From NCBI GenBank assembly GCA_035630295.1, contig DASQKY010000007.1, positions 1 to 45,106 of the forward strand: 45,106 bases of DNA, read 5' to 3'. Below, piece by piece: positions 41,767 through 45,106 of this stretch. The translations under genes were made by a program, and so were the position numbers. The stretch comes from Acidimicrobiales bacterium. GTDB lineage: Bacteria > Actinomycetota > Acidimicrobiia > Acidimicrobiales > Iamiaceae. The notes beneath the pieces were generated by a model. The model was not told where the DNA came from and did not search any database. It saw nothing but the letters and a program-made list of their open reading frames with translations. Each line of letters opens with the position of its first letter. The stretch's first letter is position 1.

Positions 41767-42540
41767 TCAGGCGTCGCCGAAGCGCACGATCCGGGCGAAC
41801 TCCTCGGCGTCCAACGACGCCCCGCCCACCAGGGCCCCGTCGATGTCGGGCTGGGCCATCAGCTCGGCGGCGTTGGCCGGCTTCACCGACCCCCCGTACT
41901 GGATCCGCACCGCGGCCGCGGCCTCGGGTCCCGCCACCTCGACCACCGTGGCCCGCACCAGGGCGCAGGTGGCCTGGGCGTCCTCCGGCGTGGCGGTGCG
42001 GCCGGTGCCGATGGCCCAGATGGGCTCATAGGCCAGCACCAGGCCGGCCACCTGCTCGGGGCTCACACCCCGGAGCCCGGCCCGGACCTGGCCGGCCACC
42101 TTCTCCTCGGTGCGGCCCGCCTCCCGCTCCTCCAGCGTCTCGCCGCAGCACAGGATGGGGGTCATCCCGTGGCGCAGGATGGCCAGCACCTTGTCGTTGA
42201 CCCACTCGTCGGTCTCGCCGAAGACCTCCCGGCGCTCGGAGTGGCCCACGATCACGTAGCGCACGTTGAGCTTGGCCAGCATCGACGGGGCCACCTCGCC
42301 GGTGAAGGCGCCCTTGTCCTCCCAGTGGCAGTGCTGGGCCCCCAGGGCGATGGCCATCTTGTCCTGCTCGATGGTGGTCTGGACCGTCCGCAGGTCGGTG
42401 AGCGGCGGGTGCACCGACACCTCCACCTTGCCGTCCAGGTCGTCGCCCAGCAGGTACGACAGCTTCTGGACCGTGGACAGGGCCTCGAAGTGGTTGTGGT
42501 GCATCTTCCAGTTGCCGCTGATGAGCGGGAGGCGAGCCAT
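41767..42540 (-). CDS. tpiA: Triosephosphate isomerase
   Basis: 257 residues, normal length. All active-site parts are present: SGNWKM with the catalytic Lys (about residue 13), VRYVIVGHSERREVFGETDE with the electrophilic His, and AYEPIWAIGTGRTATPEDAQ with the catalytic Glu and the flexible loop 6. The phosphate-binding IQYGGSVKPANAAEL and DGALVGGASL follow. It interconverts dihydroxyacetone phosphate and glyceraldehyde 3-phosphate. ATG at 42540 has AGGAGG seven bases upstream. It lies 10 bases behind pgk. Confidence 0.97.
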   Translation of the reverse strand: MARLPLISGNWKMHHNHFEALSTVQKLSYLLGDDLDGKVEVSVHPPLTDLRTVQTTIEQDKMAIALGAQHCHWEDKGAFTGEVAPSMLAKLNVRYVIVGHSERREVFGETDEWVNDKVLAILRHGMTPILCCGETLEEREAGRTEEKVAGQVRAGLRGVSPEQVAGLVLAYEPIWAIGTGRTATPEDAQATCALVRATVVEVAGPEAAAAVRIQYGGSVKPANAAELMAQPDIDGALVGGASLDAEEFARIVRFGDA

Positions 42541-42550
42541 GGGTGTCCTC

Positions 42551-43699
42551 CTAGGACGGGGTGCGGCCGCGGCGCAGGGCCTCGAGCCCGGGCAGGTCAC
42601 CCTGCTCGAGCAGCTCCAGCGAGGCGCCGCCGCCGGTGGAGACGTGGTCGATGCGGTCGGCCAGGCCGAACTGGGCCACGGCGGCGGCCGAGTCGCCCCC
42701 GCCCACCACGGTGAAGCCCCGGCAGTCGGCCACGGCCTCGGCCACGGTGCGGGTGCCGGCCTCGAAGCGGGGGTCCTCGAACACGCCCATGGGGCCGTTC
42801 CACAGGACCTGGCGGGCCTCGGCCACGACGTCGGAGAACTCGGCCGCGGTGCCGGGCCCGATGTCGAGGCCCATCCAGCCGTCGGGCACGTCCCGGCCCA
42901 CCTGGCGGACGTCGCCCCCGGCCGAGGGGTCGCCGATCTTCCCGCCCGGGCCCAGGGCGGTGATGTCCGAGGGCAGGTGCAGGGGGGCGCCCGAGCCCAG
43001 CAGCCGGCGGCAGGCGTCGACCTGGTCCTCCTCCAGCAGGGACGAGCCGACCCGGTGGCCCTGGGCGGCCAGGAAGGTGAAGCACATGCCCCCGCCGATG
43101 ATCAGGCTGTCGCACACCTCCAGCAGGGCGCCGATGACGCCCAGCTTGTCGCTGACCTTGGCCCCGCCCAGGATGCCCACGAACGGCCGCCGGGGCGCGT
43201 CGCGGCAGCGGAGCAGGACGTCGACCTCCTCGGCCAACAGGCGGCCTGCCGCGCTGGGCAGGTGCCGGGGCGGGCCCACGATTGAGGCGTGGGCCCGGTG
43301 CGAGGCCCCGAAGGCGTCGTTCACGTAGCCGTCCTGGCCCTCGACCAGGCGGGCCACGAAGGCGGGATCGTCGGCCGTCTCGCCCGGGTCGAAGCGCAGG
43401 TTCTCCCGCACCTCCACCCCCGGCACCAGCTCGGCCAGCCGGGCCCGCACCGGGTCCATGGAGAAGGCCGGGTCGGGCGCCCCCTGGGGCCGGCCCAGGT
43501 GGGAGCAGGCCGTCACCTGGGCCCCCCGCTGGACGAGCCACCGCAGGGTGGGCACCGCGGCCCGGATGCGCAGGTCATCGGCGATGGTCCCGTCGCGCAG
43601 GGGGACGTTGAGGTCGGCCCGCACCAGGACGCGCTTGCCCTCCAGGCCCCCGAGGGCGGCCTCCAGGTCCTCCAGGCGCGGGATGTCAGCGGTGCTCAC
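42551..43699 (-). CDS. pgk: Phosphoglycerate kinase
   Basis: 382 residues, slightly shorter than the common 390-400. N-domain: KRVLVRADLNVPLRDGTIAD, then HLGRPQGAPDPAFSMDPVRA. Hinge and nucleotide domain: PFVGILGGAKVSDKLGVIGA, LIIGGGMCFTFLAAQG, LWNGPMGVFEDPRFEAGTRT and the C-terminal GGGDSAAAVAQFGLADRIDH, FVSTGGGAS-type block (DHVSTGGGASLELLEQGDLP). It makes ATP from 1,3-bisphosphoglycerate. GTG start at 43699, five bases after the gap stop (43705), so gap and pgk are one operon. Confidence 0.96.
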   Translation of the reverse strand: MSTADIPRLEDLEAALGGLEGKRVLVRADLNVPLRDGTIADDLRIRAAVPTLRWLVQRGAQVTACSHLGRPQGAPDPAFSMDPVRARLAELVPGVEVRENLRFDPGETADDPAFVARLVEGQDGYVNDAFGASHRAHASIVGPPRHLPSAAGRLLAEEVDVLLRCRDAPRRPFVGILGGAKVSDKLGVIGALLEVCDSLIIGGGMCFTFLAAQGHRVGSSLLEEDQVDACRRLLGSGAPLHLPSDITALGPGGKIGDPSAGGDVRQVGRDVPDGWMGLDIGPGTAAEFSDVVAEARQVLWNGPMGVFEDPRFEAGTRTVAEAVADCRGFTVVGGGDSAAAVAQFGLADRIDHVSTGGGASLELLEQGDLPGLEALRRGRTPS

Positions 43700-43704
43700 C
43701 GGCG

Positions 43705-44793
<1,089 letters not shown>

Positions 44794-45106
44794 CTATCGG
44801 TCGATGTCGCGATGGGTGACCGTGGGGTGGTGACCGTGGGCGGCCAGGCGCCCGGCGATCGCTTCGGAGAGCGCCACGGAACGGTGCCGGCCACCCGTGC
44901 AGCCGAAGGCAACGGTGAGGTAGGACTTGCCCTCGCGCACGAACGCCGGCAGCACCAGCTCGAACAGGGCGTCGAGCCGGTCGATGAACTCGGCGGTCTC
45001 GGGCTGGGACATCACGTAGTCGCGCACCGGCTCGTCGAGACCTGACAGCGGGCGCAGCTCGTCGACCCAATGGGGGTTCGGGAGGAACCGGCAGTCGATG
45101 ACGAGG
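44794..45106 (-). CDS. rapZ: RapZ/YvcJ-family nucleotide-binding protein (C-terminal part; 5' end outside window)
   Basis: The last 103 residues are seen, open through the window's right edge. VIDCRFLPNPHWVDELRPLS is the start of the C-terminal domain, FVREGKSYLTVAFGCTGGRH then RSVALSEAIAGRLAAHG contains the family's GCTGGxHRSV nucleotide/RNA-binding motif, and it ends VTHRDIDR. RapZ-like proteins bind nucleotides and, in some bacteria, small RNAs to tune amino-sugar synthesis; in actinomycetotes the gene usually sits with whiA and uvrC upstream of gap. Whether whiA lies between is answered here: it does not, only 78 bases separate rapZ from gap. Confidence 0.92.
   Translation of the reverse strand, partial: LVIDCRFLPNPHWVDELRPLSGLDEPVRDYVMSQPETAEFIDRLDALFELVLPAFVREGKSYLTVAFGCTGGRHRSVALSEAIAGRLAAHGHHPTVTHRDIDR

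Overview
The window is very G+C-rich (about 70% by eye) with frequent GTG starts and 4-base stop/start overlaps. The right edge carries rapZ (partial), gap, pgk, tpiA and secG in one reading direction, an order usual in Actinomycetota. The DGPF/ECF42 pair, DUF4383, the DinB/maleylpyruvate-isomerase-fold protein and the BTAD regulator also fit a chromosomal segment of an actinomycetote. Acidimicrobiia is my guess, not something the sequence proves.

Layout. 1-10.2 kb: TetR regulator (cut by the window edge), DUF4383 protein, a three-gene GMC oxidoreductase operon, then the divergent DGPF + ECF42 sigma factor pair with a candidate cognate promoter, a nucleotidyltransferase, a sulfotransferase, a 5'-truncated esterase, an acyl carrier protein facing an ACP-like protein without the usual serine, and three overlapping GNAT-like genes. 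10.2-20.1 kb: two exported proteins and a surface-glycan block: a QueC-like PP-loop protein, a GT2-polysaccharide pyruvyltransferase fusion, a GT-C membrane glycosyltransferase with a tiny membrane protein, a GT4 enzyme, and a DinB-type protein. 20.1-28.1 kb: a decayed gap, a 1039-aa BTAD-ATPase regulator, an APH-type kinase and SnoaL-like protein, two TGCAG-N5-CTGCA sites, a methyltransferase with its middle missing, and two exported proteins, one a DNase-I-fold enzyme of clearly lower G+C.

28.1-38.1 kb looks like an accessory island. Its left side has a multiply broken IS3 transposase and the C-terminal piece of a serine recombinase. Its right side has a second recombinase C-terminus whose stop codon lies inside tRNA-Leu(GAG), plus a small excisionase-like HTH gene. 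The two recombinase tails share a 25-bp match, with one mismatch, that ends inside the tRNA acceptor stem. Between them lie five genes that look like defence genes: an unknown protein overlapping an HNH-like protein, a TIR-domain protein, a 794-aa protein with a zinc ribbon and a PD-(D/E)XK-like nuclease domain, and a SIR2/DUF4917-like protein. The TIR / nuclease / SIR2-like neighbourhood is the best candidate here for an undescribed system.

38.1-45.1 kb returns to core genome: a frameshifted YdeI-family gene, a GNAT gene overlapping a frameshifted GH20 hexosaminidase, then secG, tpiA, pgk, gap and the 3' part of rapZ. Three genes (unknown island gene, YdeI, GH20) each carry one single-base frameshift; at least the GH20 one lies in a C homopolymer, so sequence error must be considered.
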